Shown here piece after piece: positions 27,243 to 38,287 of a stretch of DNA of 64,000 nucleotides. Source of the stretch: Isochrysis galbana (taxonomy: Eukaryota; Haptophyta; Isochrysidales; Isochrysidaceae). The translations under genes were made by a program, and so were the position numbers. The notes under the pieces are model-generated. The model ran no database searches. It saw only the letters and a list, made by a program, of their open reading frames with translations, and had not been told where the DNA came from. The number at the start of each line of letters is the position of its first letter. Position 1 is the stretch's first letter. The stretch is taken from positions 6,424,407-6,488,406 of the forward strand of contig CM030932.1 in assembly GCA_018136815.1 (NCBI GenBank), written 5' to 3'.

Positions 27243-28581
27243 ATGCCCTCCTCGGTCACTCGCAACCAGGCGCTGAAGAAGGTCAAGTTCGGCGCTTCGG
27301 ACATGCACGTGACGCAGGCCTGCGTCGGCACTATGACGTGGGGTAGCTTCAACGGGAAGGAGGAGGAGGCTGTAGCCCAGCTGGATAAGGCGATTGAGCT
27401 TGGAGTCAACTTCTTCGACACAGCTGAGCTCTACCCAGTGGCTTTCAATTACGGCAAGACGACGGAGGAGTGGATGGGGCGCTGGCTCAGTAAGCGCGTC
27501 GAAGAGGGCAAGTTTAAGCGTGAAGACATTTACATCGCGACCAAGTGCAATCCCAACATGATTGGTGGTACGCCCGAGGGAGAGACTCCTCGGCCTCATG
27601 GCTATGAGCCAGACATCCTCGAACGATCCTGCCGCATGAGCATCGAGCGCCTACAGTGTGATTACATCGATTTGTACCAGGTGAGATGACTTACTCTGGG
27701 CGCGATTGCTTCTAGCTTGTTGTCATTAACGCCGCGCACTGACATCTAAATCCCATCCACTTGCGCAGCTGCATTGGCCATCACGCGACACTCCCATCTT
27801 CGGTTGTGCCTCTTTCTATCCTGGCCATGGGCCCAATCGCCCTATGCCCCCTGGGACACCGCTTGAAGCGGGCAATCCTGGATACGACCTTTTCGAGAAA
27901 CAAGTTCTCGCGGTGAAGCGGCTTCTAGATATGGGGCTCATCAAACACTGGGGTCTCTCCAACGAGAATGCTTTTGGCATCACAATGTTCTGCATGACAG
28001 CAGACAAGCTGGGCGTTCCACGCCCGATCTCTTGCCAGAACGATTTTTCCCTGTTGAACCGTACTTACGAGCAGGACACATGGGAAGCCGCCTATCGGTT
28101 CGGTGTTGTCGGCATTCCTTATGGTGTTCTTGCTGGTGGTGTGCTGACTGGTAAATACCTTGCTGGTACGAAATGGGAGAAGAGTTCCATTGCAGATCGC
28201 CCTGCCACCGAATGGCGTATGCGCTCACAGCCTGGATTTCAGCCACGATACGGAATGCCCGTTGCGATGCTGGCCACTGCTGAATATGTCAAACTTGCCG
28301 AAGAATACGGGCTCACTCCAGCGGAGCTTGCATTAGCATGGGCAAACAAGCGCGATTGCAATACAGCGATCATCACGGGAACGACCACCGTGAAGCAGGT
28401 TGAGGAATGCATCGAAGCGTTCAAGCTTGAACTTCCCGAAGAGCTCATGACTGCTGTTGATAAAATTCATGAACAATATCGTCATCCAGCGTGTCACATG
28501 CACGACAAGCCAACCTGCATGGCCGCGGAATGGTTGGGCAATAGCGCTGTACGTGCTTATGAAGCTCCTAGCAGTAAGTGA
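27243..28581 (+). CDS. Aldo/keto reductase, Tas/YajO-like (2 exons)
   Basis: Exons 27243-27680 and 27769-28581 are joined in phase 0 (donor GTGAGA, acceptor GCAG) for 416 residues. It is predicted to be a cytosolic NADP(H)-dependent (alpha/beta)8-barrel carbonyl reductase. The catalytic tetrad is visible as Asp59 and Tyr64 (FFDTAELY), Lys101 (IATK) and His148, which is created across the splice in YQ-LHWP. Later signatures are IKHWGLSN for the barrel strand and GTTTVKQVEECIEAFKLELP for the cofactor-binding end. The family usually has ~340-350 residues; the extra length lies mainly in the PHGYEPDILERS and GHGPNRPMPPGTPLE loops and the C-terminus. The substrate cannot be told. Potassium-channel beta-like proteins are the closest alternative but lack this loop layout. 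Confidence 0.9.
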
Positions 28582-29270
28582 GCCTGGCGGATTTCTCGGT
28601 TTCCACCATGTACATGGAGACATTCCTCCGCATACGTGATGATTCGTGCATCTACAGACGAATGATATCCAATTGCCGATCCCGTCACCGATGGTGACTT
28701 GCCTCTACTCCCACTGCATGAGCCGTGAGGCTAGTTCAAGAGCGACTAGAGGCAACATCAGGGTGACGCATGTATTTAGGAACCATATCATCCCAGCTCC
28801 AATGGGGAGCTTATTGCTCCGCCATGCGCCCGTCACGGATCGGTGGGAGGCCTTTCTTAGTTTAGCAGCGCGATCTGGACTCCGGACGAGAGCAGCTATC
28901 GAGTGCGAGAGTCGCCGGCGCAAAAAGCGCTTGGGGCATCGCCCTGACGCATTCGATTACATATTTCATATTTTAAATTAAAGAAAGTGCTTTTAATGCG
29001 AGTAGGGGAGGTTGACAAGCCATGCTAGGTTCGCTCAGGGCGTCCCCTCCGTACGATTCGGACAACAAAGGCAAATTGATCCTTAGCGCGGAGCTTCTAT
29101 CTCTGGCCGCGAGGCGGGGTATGGAGCACCAAGCTAAGAGGGTGCAACTCAAGGTTCCTTTTTTTTGTCACGCCCCTCCCGGCTTTTTAGGTATATAATT
29201 TCTACTGACCCCTAACTTCGCCCCTAACTCGGGGGTTGACCGCGCGCAGACAAACATAAACACGGGGACC
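28582..29270. other. Intergenic stretch after the aldo/keto reductase
   Basis: Nothing is convincingly coding. A moderately long plus-strand frame at 28646-28981 has no domain features. Confidence 0.35.
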
Positions 29271-29489
29271 CATCAAGCGGACTTATTCATTATCGTGCCA
29301 TCAATCGTAATTGGATTCCTGGCGGATAAAGTTAAAGGAATCGGAGTTGGAGCTGGAGTGGGAGTCGCACTGACCCTGCTGCTTTTCTTTCTATTGTGGA
29401 AATTTAAGGTGTGGCGCCTTTCCAAAACAGACAAGATGCGGCTCACCGACGAAGCGAAGGCAAGGTTGGCCGCGCGCAAAAAGAAATAA
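29271..29489 (+). CDS. Small membrane protein fragment or exon
   Basis: The frame lacks an ATG, so it would have to be an exon or a relic. It encodes a hydrophobic stretch (VPSIVIGFLA, then GIGVGAGVGVALTLLLFFLLW) followed by a basic tail ending ARLAARKKK, like a single-pass tail-anchored or cytoplasmic-tail peptide. No family is recognised. Its 3' part is duplicated immediately downstream. Confidence 0.3.
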   Translation, partial: HQADLFIIVPSIVIGFLADKVKGIGVGAGVGVALTLLLFFLLWKFKVWRLSKTDKMRLTDEAKARLAARKKK

Positions 29490-29585
29490 ACATGAACACT
29501 GCTTTTCTTTCTATTGTGGAAATTTAAGGTGTGGCGCCTTTCTGCTGCTCACCGACGAAGCGAAGGCAACGTTGGCCGCGCGCAT
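29377..29585 (+). repeat. Direct duplication of ~90 bp
   Basis: 'tttctttctattgtggaaat' through 'aaggtgtggcgccttt' and on to 'gacgaagcgaaggcaa' and 'gttggccgcgcgca' occurs at 29385-29480 and again at 29501-29585. The second copy has a small deletion and a broken frame. Confidence 0.75.
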
Positions 29586-29654
29586 GAACAGCTCGAGGTT
29601 CCCTTTTTGTCCCACCCACCATGTGGTTCCCTTTTTTGTCACACCTTGAACGAT

Positions 29655-29740
29655 CATCCCGCCCTTGTTGAAGAATGCAACCATTCCTTGTTGAAGAATG
29701 CAACCATGCCCGCTGCCCGAGTTGAAGAATGCAACCACGT
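29655..29740 (+). repeat. 'gttgaagaatgcaaccat' triplicate
   Basis: The word gttgaagaatgcaacca occurs three times (around 29668, 29690 and 29721), the last after a slightly longer spacer. This is a small local tandem array with no coding meaning seen. Confidence 0.7.
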
Positions 29741-30299
29741 GGGCGTCAGACTGCCGACGTCCGCCCTCGCACGCCCATAGCCAGCACACCGGGCGGATGG
29801 CGACAACTGAAGAAAGACTTCACACGGTTTCAACGCCGTTTGCTGCAAAGCAAAAGGCAAGCGATTCCCCACGAGACTCCATGACGCATTTCGCCCCAGT
29901 CACCATCACTCCACCCGCAAGCGTGTGAATGAGCTGGGGAAGCATTGCTCTAGGTGCTGCTTCCGCTCGCCCGGCGCTGCCCTCGCTCAGCCCAGCCACT
30001 GTCCCTCCCGGTCAGGAGACGTTGGCGCGCCTCTCCGCCCGCCTATGTGGACGCATCTCCTCCCGCCTACGGGACGCCTGCGCGCCTTCGTACGGCGGGG
30101 TGGGGTGCAACCACCTGCGCTGGGGTGGCTGAAGGGAGCGAGGGCGCGGTGAAAGGGCAGGACCGGCTGCGATGTCCCCTTTTCTACGGTCAAATCGCCT
30201 TGCTGCACGTTTGTACTGTAAAAAAGGGGGTCCTTTAAGTAGAACTTATACCGTCCACATGGGGGGCACTTGCGAAAAAAACAACCAAACCTGAGGTTG

Positions 30300-30690
30300 C
30301 ACCCTCTCACGGCCAATCCAGAAACATGCCCGGAGACGGGCCTTTAACCTTTAAACACACCAAAGCATACCGCGGAGGCAACCCCAAGAAGGACCTCACA
30401 GCGCACGCAAGAGGAGCACGCGCAACTCGCGAGACTCCCTGAGTCCTGAGTGCAAAGGAGAACACCAACGCAACCCGAAAGGCGAAAGGCCTACCTACCC
30501 TGAACACGCATCCAAAACCGGGCCCGTGGTAGTGTACCGGGGCCGCACCCCCGACACCGAAGACAAAGGAACGAGGGGGGGAAGACGAGGACGCGGAGAG
30601 ACGGGAGCGAAGGGCGATGACTGGTGCTGTGCAGTAGTATATACAGGTCTAGCGATAGGTGATAGATGTGTAGCCCTGATTCTTCAGATC
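30300..30690 (+). repeat. Repeat family K, copy 1
   Basis: It shares with 41824-42102 an ordered series: 'agtgtaccggggccgcaccc' / 'agtgcaccgaggtcgtaccc', an 'accgaagacaaaggaa' / 'accaaagaaaaaggaa' A-rich block, a G-rich middle, and the end 'tgtagccctgattcttcag'. Here the terminal T-run has decayed and no flanking duplication was found. Confidence 0.55.
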
Positions 30691-31304
30691 TTTTGCTTTC
30701 TCTCCGGAGAACCGAGAACCCTCAACTAATAAAAAAAAATTCCAACTGGGAAGGTGCTGGTCCGAAGTTTTTTCTTCAGTGAAGGTGCAGGTGAAGGTGA
30801 GAGTGCAGGAACTGCAGGTGCAGGTGAAGACACGGTGAACGGGGCGCGCTCGGCGGCCAGTAGCCAGTAGCCCGCCAAGGTGGCTGTTGATCGTGCTCGC
30901 GTGGGATTGCAAGTTGAGAGCCAAAATTGATCAAGTGGTGGGGCACACCACCCATGTTCATGTTATTGGGAAAAATAAGCAGGCACCTGCACTGCACGTA
31001 CACACCTTCACTCCAACTGCGGCATCGACGCCACATACAGCTGCGGAGCCCGCGCGCGCACATCGAGGCCCGCGCGCACACACCCGTTCTATTCAAAACA
31101 AGATCCTCAAGCTGATTCATTCACTCATTCATGCGGACATGGGAAGCGCGTCCGCTATGCGCGTTCCGCCCTCCCCGTTCATCGGCCGGGAACCAGGAAC
31201 CAGGTCGGAAACGAGAACGGGAGCAACTTCGAGACGAGAGAATGAACACGATCTGGAGATAAGAGCATGGAAATCGCATCATCTACGATGAATGCGACAT
31301 AGCT

Positions 31305-31410
31305 GCTATAAACACGGTGGCCAAACAGGACGGGGTTTGAAACACGGCAAAACACGGCTGTGTTTGGCTTTTGTAGAAACACGGTAAACACGTGTTTCCC
31401 AGCTAGGTTA
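31305..31410 (+). repeat. Repeat family F, best-preserved copy
   Basis: It reads 'tttgaaacacggcaaaacacg', 'gctgtgtttggcttttgtag', then 'aaacacggtaaacacgtgtt' and 'tcccagctagg'. The aacacgtgtt palindrome marks its end. Confidence 0.6.
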
Positions 31411-31612
31411 TTGAAGCAGGCAGTGCTGGAAGCATGCCGTCAAGTGCCGCGTGCGACGCCCTTCGCCTTCGCGCGCAGCTCAACAGGCACGCGATTCCCG
31501 ATTCCCGACAAGGAGCGCCGCGCGATGGCCTTCACATTCCAGCTTCGTGCGTGGCAAGGGTGAGTGGAGCGGGCAAAGGGCCAGAAGCGCGTACGTGGAA
31601 CGTGGAATGGAT

Positions 31613-31830
31613 GAGATGATGAGATCTTGGAGTCGGCGAAGCGCATCTGCGGCGAGAAGCTCGCGTTCTCGCGCAACTCAATCAAAGCGGCGCTGAAGAA
31701 CAAGCGCGACGTGCCTGCTACAATGGGGCGGCCGGTCAGCTACCCGCCAGACCTCGAGGAGGAGGTGATGCTGTTCATCAAAAACTTGCCAGTGGTCAAA
31801 GATAATGTGCCACCATGGCCTCGCGACTCC
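31613..31830 (+). pseudogene. Pogo/Tigger-like transposase N-terminal fragment
   Basis: The frame reads ESAKRICGEKLAFSRNSIKAAL, then a basic linker and GRPVSYPPDLEEEVMLFIKN. A helix-turn-helix followed by a G-R-P-x(4-6)-P-x-L-E-E-E-x-x-x-F-I block is typical of the DNA-binding end of pogo/CENP-B-type transposases. The frame has a stop just upstream and no DDE catalytic domain follows, so this is a relic. A cellular CENP-B-like gene is less likely. Confidence 0.5.
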
Positions 31831-32189
31831 CTCTCCCTCTTGGTCCACCAGAGCCCCTACTCCTCTCGCCTCGAGCTATTGTCAGACTTTTGTACAGCCG
31901 TTTTGGGTTTTGGGCCCGCTCCACCTGCTGCGACGGTCGTGTGAGAACGACGCGTGCGCGACGGAGCAACGCTAGCAGGGCAGTGTGCCTGCGGTTCTGT
32001 CTCACCTGTGGGAGCCCTGCGGCAGCCCGCATAGTGGCTAGGCCAGATGTGTCGGATCAGCCCGATGAAAAGCGGGAGTCCTGCCGGCACTTGCCAAAAA
32101 TAGAACGTCACACTTTTGGCAACGAGGGGTAAAGTGTTGAGCGAGCCGCGGTGAGAGATCTCGCGCGCTCGCGCCAACGGTGAGAAGCG

Positions 32190-32330
32190 TCCGCGGGGGG
32201 GGGAGAGGGGGGGGGGGAGAGGGTGGGGGGGAGAGAGAGGGAGAGAGAGGGCTTTGTCCTTTGAGCTGGCGCTCTCAAACATATATACACTTCCCCCCTT
32301 CTCCCCCCCCCCGCCCCCCCGTTCGCGCGC
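32190..32330. repeat. Purine/pyrimidine mirror tract upstream of the CEP295-like gene
   Basis: A G/A-only stretch (32192-32250: 'gggggggagagggggggggg', 'agagagagggagagagaggg') is followed ~35 bp later by a C/T-rich stretch (32290-32320). Together they could pair or form triplex DNA. They lie 200-330 bp before the start codon at 32527. Confidence 0.6.
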
Positions 32331-32526
32331 GCGTTTCTTCCCTCTCTCATGCGCTTCTCTATTATGGTAACACAGGTGCGCCGCCATCCCTCCCGCTCCT
32401 CATCTCTCCCTCCTCTCTCCCGCCACTCCCTCGCCCGCTCCTTCTCATTCGCCTTCCCCCCTTCCCCCGTTCTCCCTCGGGCCCTCGTACGGTCGCTCGC
32501 GGGTAATCAAAGGAGAGCAAGTACCT

Positions 32527-35500
32527 ATGGCCGTGCGCACGGGCCGCGCGGTCGACCCGCAGAAGCGGCTGGCGCGGCTACGGCAGGTGCGCGAGCAGGA
32601 GCGAGCGATCGCCGTTGCCACGCGCTTGAGCTACAGAGAGGCTCTGCGCGGACACGAGGAGCATCTTGCGGCGAGTCAGACGAGTCTGGTCGAAACAAGC
32701 AGCATGCCGCTCCCCGACGCGCTCAGACACGCCTCAGACGCGCTTGGCACCGCACACTCGGCAGCAGCGACTCAACGGGAAGAGCTTCGGCACCAGGCGA
32801 CAGACAGTGCTGCAGCCTGGCAGGACAGCATCGAGAGGGCGGAGATAAGGCGCGCAGGGGCGCTGTACGACATTCACGCAGAGGGTGTTGCGAAGGAGAC
32901 TGCACAGAAGGCAATTACCTTGCGACGCGAGCGTGTCACGCGCACCGAGGCCGCACGCAGCGCAAGTGCTGTTCAATATGCGCGTTCCCTTGAAGCGCAC
33001 CGCATCACCACTGAGCGCGATGCGGCGATGGCCGCCGCCAAGCGTGCTTCCAAGCCGCACGCAATGGTCTCCCGCGGCCAGACGCAGGTCGACTTTGCGT
33101 CCACCCGCTTGCATGGTGCGGCCGAGATTGCCTCAAGGACAACACGGTCAGTGGGAGGCCACGTGACAGTGCAAAGGCACGCTGCAGTTGTCCGCGGCAA
33201 GGACGGCTCGACTCTCGATTTCACAGAAGGTCCGACTGCGGCAGAGCTCGCCAATGCCGAGAAGCAGAAGCGGGCGGCAATCCATCAGCGTGAGCTCAGG
33301 GAGCGCGCCGAAACGAATCGTCTCAGTGCACTACGTGGTCAGCAGGCGATCGCCAAGGTGAGGCTAGAGGATGCTGACGCTCAAATGCGCAAGGAGCTTG
33401 AGGTGCTCGAAATGTCGAATCGCGCAAACAAGATTGCCAGGATTGTGCCGCCAGCGAAAGAGACCCACCCGCTGTGGTCGGTGCCACCTGCGCGCACCTC
33501 GTCGAATAGGACTACCAGCAGGACCTTTGCTCAGGCTGTGGGGCAGGAAACAATACTCGCACACCAATCGGAGCAACGGTGCAGAGAGAGAGCGCTGAGC
33601 AGTTCTCTCGGTGCTACAGCCGCATATGATGCCGACTTCATTCACAATGCACCACGTGAGTGTTCCGCACCTCATGACAAGTGGGGAAATCAATTCCAGC
33701 GTCCCGCGAGTTCCGCTCCTCCGTCCACGCTTGCCCATCCTTTCGCGTTGTATGCCTCTAACGCCGCACACAACACCTCGCCCCTCGAAGCACCGAGACC
33801 TATCGGCCACCGATCCGAGAGAACGTCGAGTCCCGTAGCTCCGTTCGCTCGGGAATGCTTTCCGGCTACATGCCAATCTTCTGAGGTCCAGGAACACACG
33901 GTGGATAGCGCCACCCAAGCGGCATACACCAACCAACGGTGGGCTGAACCGGTTCAGCTAGGACCGAACCATCGTCCTGCACCCACTCATGCGTCTCCTT
34001 TGAGTCCACACCATGAATACAGTGACGGATCTCCAGAAATGAATGTGAGCGATTCGCTGGCCAGCGCTTTTATGGAGTCGATTGAGAAAGGATATACGAG
34101 AAAGAGTGTTGTTACCGCTGATACGTGCAGGGGAGCGCACATCAGCAATCTAGCACGTGCTCAAATGGATCAATACGCCGGGAGTCTCGTAGTGGACCAA
34201 AATTCTCGTTCAGCGGCCATCTCCAACTCAGCCTCCGAGGGACCTGAAGTACAGCTGCAGCACCAGCCGCATGTCTGTGAGAAGCCGTTGCCACCAAGCG
34301 ACGACCACAGGTTAGAGACGGCCGCCTCTTCAGGCAAGGCAAACGCAGTTGACAGCTTGCATCCGCCGTTGACGGGCCCATCAATGGAGCACGCTCGATG
34401 CGAGGTAGGCCCTTCGCACGTGCTACAATTCCTTCCTCATGAATCCCAGGCCGCTTGTCGAAGTCGGGACAGCGCGGAGCCTACGCGGGCTGCCGGAGGC
34501 GCCGCTGGCAGCGGGCTGGCCGACGAGGAGGCAGGACCTCGGCCCTCCGTTCCAATGCCCATGTTTGATGGGATGCAGCCTACATCCCACGAGTTTTCTT
34601 CTCGGATCCCAATCGATCGGCAAGCGGCTTTTGTTGCTCGATTGGGAGCTTCGATGGGTGCCTCTTATGGCGCACGTAATCGCCATACGATTCCGGAGGC
34701 TTGGACCGATACGGCCCTTATGGGGCGAATGGAATCAACGGATAAGTCGTCCAACGGGGTTCAGATGGTCAACCTTCTCACTACATCACATAGTAGCAAC
34801 ACGGATTTAGGTGAGCACTCACGCGAAGACTCTGAGGGCTGGGTACCAGCTGGTGAGACTGGTGCCGTTCGTCAGGAAGACAACCATGTCTCTTCGGCTG
34901 CGGGCTTGATAGAGCCCAAAGGGCAACGCCAAGCTTCCAGTGTCAAGAGGGTGGTCGTACGGCGGAAGGAAAGAGCTGTACCCACGACCCGCCCGGTCGC
35001 GGCTCCACGCAGTTTGACACGTGAGGATCGGCCGCCCAGCACTAGCCGATCACCCAAGATTCGCGGGGCTGGCGGCACCCCTACTCAATTTCATACCCGT
35101 CGAGCATCTCCGTCGAAATCACCCTCGCGCAAATCGGATGGCCACGCTACGACTGGGAGACAGCCTCCAAGACAAGCCGGAGAACGGTCAGGCGCTCATC
35201 CGGCACGCGCGGTATCGGAGCGGACTCAGCCCCAGCAAGGAAGCATCTCCGCCTCATCCCGCTCGCGCACTAAACTGACCGCAATTACGAGGACCCGTGT
35301 TCCGCGCGATCTCGAATGTGTAGAGCACGACGATGACGTCGGTCCCGAAGAGGAGCTTCAGCCATGGCCTAGAGAACCATCAGAGCTCTCTTCTCCCGAG
35401 GATCGGCATTCTTCTGAAGAGGTGGAAGAGTTGGGTGCTCTAGCCTCTTGCACCGTTGATCAGATTGCCTCCCGCTCGAGTCGCTGCCCTACTGAGCTAG

Positions 35501-37431
35501 AGCCCCTTTCACGCTCACAACTGGCGGCCATTCGCTCCGCCACGATCCCCGTTAGCGTGCCACGCGTCACGATCCGTTCCCGCCGAGCCGTGGCTGAGCG
35601 CGCATCTGATGCTGCTCCGGCTGCGCTCGCACGCGCACGAGCCGCTGCCGCCTCAACGATTCACAAGGAGGACGGGCGGTCAGCTGCTGGTAATGCAGGC
35701 CAGCATGTTTGCTCACCCAGCGATCAGAGCACGCCAGATGGCGAAGAGGCCCAGGTCTCCGACATTGGACAAGGAAGTTTTGCGAGCAAAGCTGGTCATC
35801 AGCCGGATAACTCGTCACCCACGAGCGAGTTACTTCAACTTCAGGACGGAGTAGGTTCTTCTGCAAGCCAGCAGCGTGGAGCACGCGGCTGGTCGCGCGA
35901 GCTCTCACCGCCTAGTGATCAACTCTCGTCGTCCTCTTCCGATGTGTCGCCCCTTGCGCCGCGGTCGACGAAGAGTGGTAGTGTTCGCAACATGACAAGC
36001 GAGGTTCAACGACATCACCGAGGACATGTACGCGAGACCAACTCTGGCGACCGTGGGCAGCTTACATCAAGGCATGGCCAGGTCGAGACGTCGAATATGT
36101 CCCCTCTATCGCTCCTTTCGGACCCAGAAGATGCTCTCGCACCCCGTCCATACGTGCCGGAGGCCTTCCAGGAATCAACTGTGAGAGCTAGCACTTGGCG
36201 CGCTCCTCATCGCATCGCCTCACTCGGCGGCGGCCATGGTGATACCCATCTCTCGCCTTTTACAAGCTCGTCAGACGACGACGACGACGCTTTAGGCGTG
36301 GATGCCCACCGCCGGTTATCGACGTTCTCTGCTTCGGGCGCTACGTCCATCTCTTCATCACCTGATCTCGATGTGAGGGGCATGGACGTGGCCAAATTTG
36401 AGAGGCCGCGAGCATCGCCGACTACTCGAAGCTGTCCCAACACCCGGTCATCGGCATCCACATCTAGCCTCGTTCCTCTCGAAAGTAGGCAGGAGCGTCA
36501 GACATCGAGCAGTCGTATCGCCAACACGTTGAGCGAGCCCAGCCAATCAGATTCTAGCGTCACTGGTCCTTTTTCCGCCGCCGAAGACAGGAGGCCCTCT
36601 CATCGTATAGATCCGCATGCATCGTCTGCAAGAACGTCTGCCGCTTGTGGTAGAGGATTGCATGCCGCACCGATGCCGTTCGAGAGCCAACCGTTCCCCA
36701 TGCTGCCTTCAGTATCGGATGAGAGCTTCAACTCGGACATGCCCGTCGGCAAACGGTATTTTGACGAAAGCTCTTCCGCAGCAGATGACTACAATGGTGA
36801 GCTTGACGGCGAGCTTGCCCGCATTCTATCTCGCTCCGATGGCGTGGAAGGAGATTTTGCGAGCGAACGCGAGCATACGGAAGACTTCGTTCACTGGGAA
36901 GATGACCCAATGCGGCCGCTTTCGCCTGACACAGCTGCGTTGCTCGGCCTCCCCCCTGGTTGTGGGATGTTGGAGGCTATCGAACGGTTATCAAGCGCTC
37001 CATCGGACGGCTTGTCGTCACTAGACCTCCCAGTCGATTTGATGCACCACGCTGTGAGTTTGGGTGATTTCAACTTTGTCAGCAGTGGAGCTCCCAGCTC
37101 TGAAGAAGAGACCATGCGTACGCCTCTGTCTGCTGCATATTCGACATCACTTGAGCGTCAGTCCTCAGCATTGCAGGATTTCGGCGTCGGTCTGCAAGTG
37201 GCCGGTGATCAAATATCAACGGCCGCCGCGGTTGCCATGGCCGAGACGGAGGTCGATGGGGACACTCGTCCTCAAATAGTTTCTTCCAGTCTTATGGAAC
37301 CCACAACAAACGATACCGATCGCGCCCAACTAGCTCTACCTTCATGTCTCGAAAACGTCGGGGTTACGACGACCACAAGTGAGGCGGGCTATGTGAGCTT
37401 GGCATCGAACATCCAGTTCGGGGCGGAATAG
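32527..37431 (+). CDS. CEP295-like large centriolar/coiled-coil protein
   Basis: A single-exon gene for 1634 residues. Residues ~10-300 are charged and helical and begin with RLARLRQVREQERAIA, which closely resembles the conserved N-terminal helix of CEP295/KIAA1731 (Drosophila Ana1), a centriole-to-centrosome conversion factor. The coiled coil continues with KQKRAAIHQRELRERAETNR. The remainder is Ser/Pro/His-rich, disordered and acidic in patches, and it lacks motifs I can name, including a clear C-terminal ALMS motif. The length fits a large scaffold. If right, it acts at basal bodies, consistent with a flagellated cell. The evidence is one motif plus overall layout, so an unrelated coiled-coil protein remains possible. 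The ATG at 32527 is the first in frame. Confidence 0.55.
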   Translation: MAVRTGRAVDPQKRLARLRQVREQERAIAVATRLSYREALRGHEEHLAASQTSLVETSSMPLPDALRHASDALGTAHSAAATQREELRHQATDSAAAWQDSIERAEIRRAGALYDIHAEGVAKETAQKAITLRRERVTRTEAARSASAVQYARSLEAHRITTERDAAMAAAKRASKPHAMVSRGQTQVDFASTRLHGAAEIASRTTRSVGGHVTVQRHAAVVRGKDGSTLDFTEGPTAAELANAEKQKRAAIHQRELRERAETNRLSALRGQQAIAKVRLEDADAQMRKELEVLEMSNRANKIARIVPPAKETHPLWSVPPARTSSNRTTSRTFAQAVGQETILAHQSEQRCRERALSSSLGATAAYDADFIHNAPRECSAPHDKWGNQFQRPASSAPPSTLAHPFALYASNAAHNTSPLEAPRPIGHRSERTSSPVAPFARECFPATCQSSEVQEHTVDSATQAAYTNQRWAEPVQLGPNHRPAPTHASPLSPHHEYSDGSPEMNVSDSLASAFMESIEKGYTRKSVVTADTCRGAHISNLARAQMDQYAGSLVVDQNSRSAAISNSASEGPEVQLQHQPHVCEKPLPPSDDHRLETAASSGKANAVDSLHPPLTGPSMEHARCEVGPSHVLQFLPHESQAACRSRDSAEPTRAAGGAAGSGLADEEAGPRPSVPMPMFDGMQPTSHEFSSRIPIDRQAAFVARLGASMGASYGARNRHTIPEAWTDTALMGRMESTDKSSNGVQMVNLLTTSHSSNTDLGEHSREDSEGWVPAGETGAVRQEDNHVSSAAGLIEPKGQRQASSVKRVVVRRKERAVPTTRPVAAPRSLTREDRPPSTSRSPKIRGAGGTPTQFHTRRASPSKSPSRKSDGHATTGRQPPRQAGERSGAHPARAVSERTQPQQGSISASSRSRTKLTAITRTRVPRDLECVEHDDDVGPEEELQPWPREPSELSSPEDRHSSEEVEELGALASCTVDQIASRSSRCPTELEPLSRSQLAAIRSATIPVSVPRVTIRSRRAVAERASDAAPAALARARAAAASTIHKEDGRSAAGNAGQHVCSPSDQSTPDGEEAQVSDIGQGSFASKAGHQPDNSSPTSELLQLQDGVGSSASQQRGARGWSRELSPPSDQLSSSSSDVSPLAPRSTKSGSVRNMTSEVQRHHRGHVRETNSGDRGQLTSRHGQVETSNMSPLSLLSDPEDALAPRPYVPEAFQESTVRASTWRAPHRIASLGGGHGDTHLSPFTSSSDDDDDALGVDAHRRLSTFSASGATSISSSPDLDVRGMDVAKFERPRASPTTRSCPNTRSSASTSSLVPLESRQERQTSSSRIANTLSEPSQSDSSVTGPFSAAEDRRPSHRIDPHASSARTSAACGRGLHAAPMPFESQPFPMLPSVSDESFNSDMPVGKRYFDESSSAADDYNGELDGELARILSRSDGVEGDFASEREHTEDFVHWEDDPMRPLSPDTAALLGLPPGCGMLEAIERLSSAPSDGLSSLDLPVDLMHHAVSLGDFNFVSSGAPSSEEETMRTPLSAAYSTSLERQSSALQDFGVGLQVAGDQISTAAAVAMAETEVDGDTRPQIVSSSLMEPTTNDTDRAQLALPSCLENVGVTTTTSEAGYVSLASNIQFGAE

Positions 37432-37746
37432 ATTTTAGCACACCATGGCAGAACAGTCGCCTCACACACGGCAACCATGACATCATCACTGGGATATCTA
37501 AGTTAGATGCCTCCGCGTGTCCCCGCATCTCGGCGAACAACCTGTTGCGCTGGATGTTCGCGTACACGCTGTCGTCGTGCTCCAGGTTGTAGCACACCGG
37601 GTACGGCATGTGTGTCGCGCCCTCCTCCCAGTGGGCTCCGAAAGAAAAAGGCGGCGCGCGAGGAGAAGATATAATACTTTCGTTGCGTGTATTTGTGTGC
37701 GAGTTTGGGTGTGTCGTGGCCGGTCTCAAACGAGACACGCCCAAGC

Positions 37747-38060
37747 GTAGGGCGGTCAAACAGTGATTTATAACTACTAGTGGGGGGGGGGCTGCATTTT
37801 TTGACCGTTCTCCGAAGCCCAAGAAAAAACTCCTGGGGAGCTTACCTGCCACTACGAAAAATTGCCGAGAAAGAGAAAGATGGTGGGTTTTACCGCCCTC
37901 CCTTTGCACACGCGCTAGGGCTCCAACAGTACAGAACCGGCGGCGGTCGCGCCGCGGGGCCGATAAGCGATAAGGTTATTTCGGGGCTGTTGTTTCATGA
38001 CACGCGATTCCCCCGAGACCCGTCCGCGCTATCGGGCGCCCGACCTTCATCTAGTGCCTA
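37747..38060 (+). repeat. Repeat family E, copy 2
   Basis: It opens 'gtagggcggtcaaacag', continues 'ggctgcattttttgaccg' and 'gcccaagaaaaaactcc', then 'gcggcggtcgcgccgcgggg'. The order equals that at 25375-25620. A further 'tttgaccgccctaggta' at ~54068 is the inverted left end. Confidence 0.6.
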
Positions 38061-38287
38061 GAGCAGGGGAGACGTCACTCGCAGAACACCCCATGCACCC
38101 CACGTTCCACGTTCGCCCGCCGCGCCCACTGCCGATCGTTTCCCTTCCGTCTCCTCGCATATCGAGCCAGTGGTCATGCTCGATCAGGCGAGAAGCGCTC
38201 AATCACCATCACCCACAGCATGGAAAAGCGTTCAATCATCATCAGCCTACACGTGGAAACGCGTTCAATCGCCATCACCCGGTGGTC

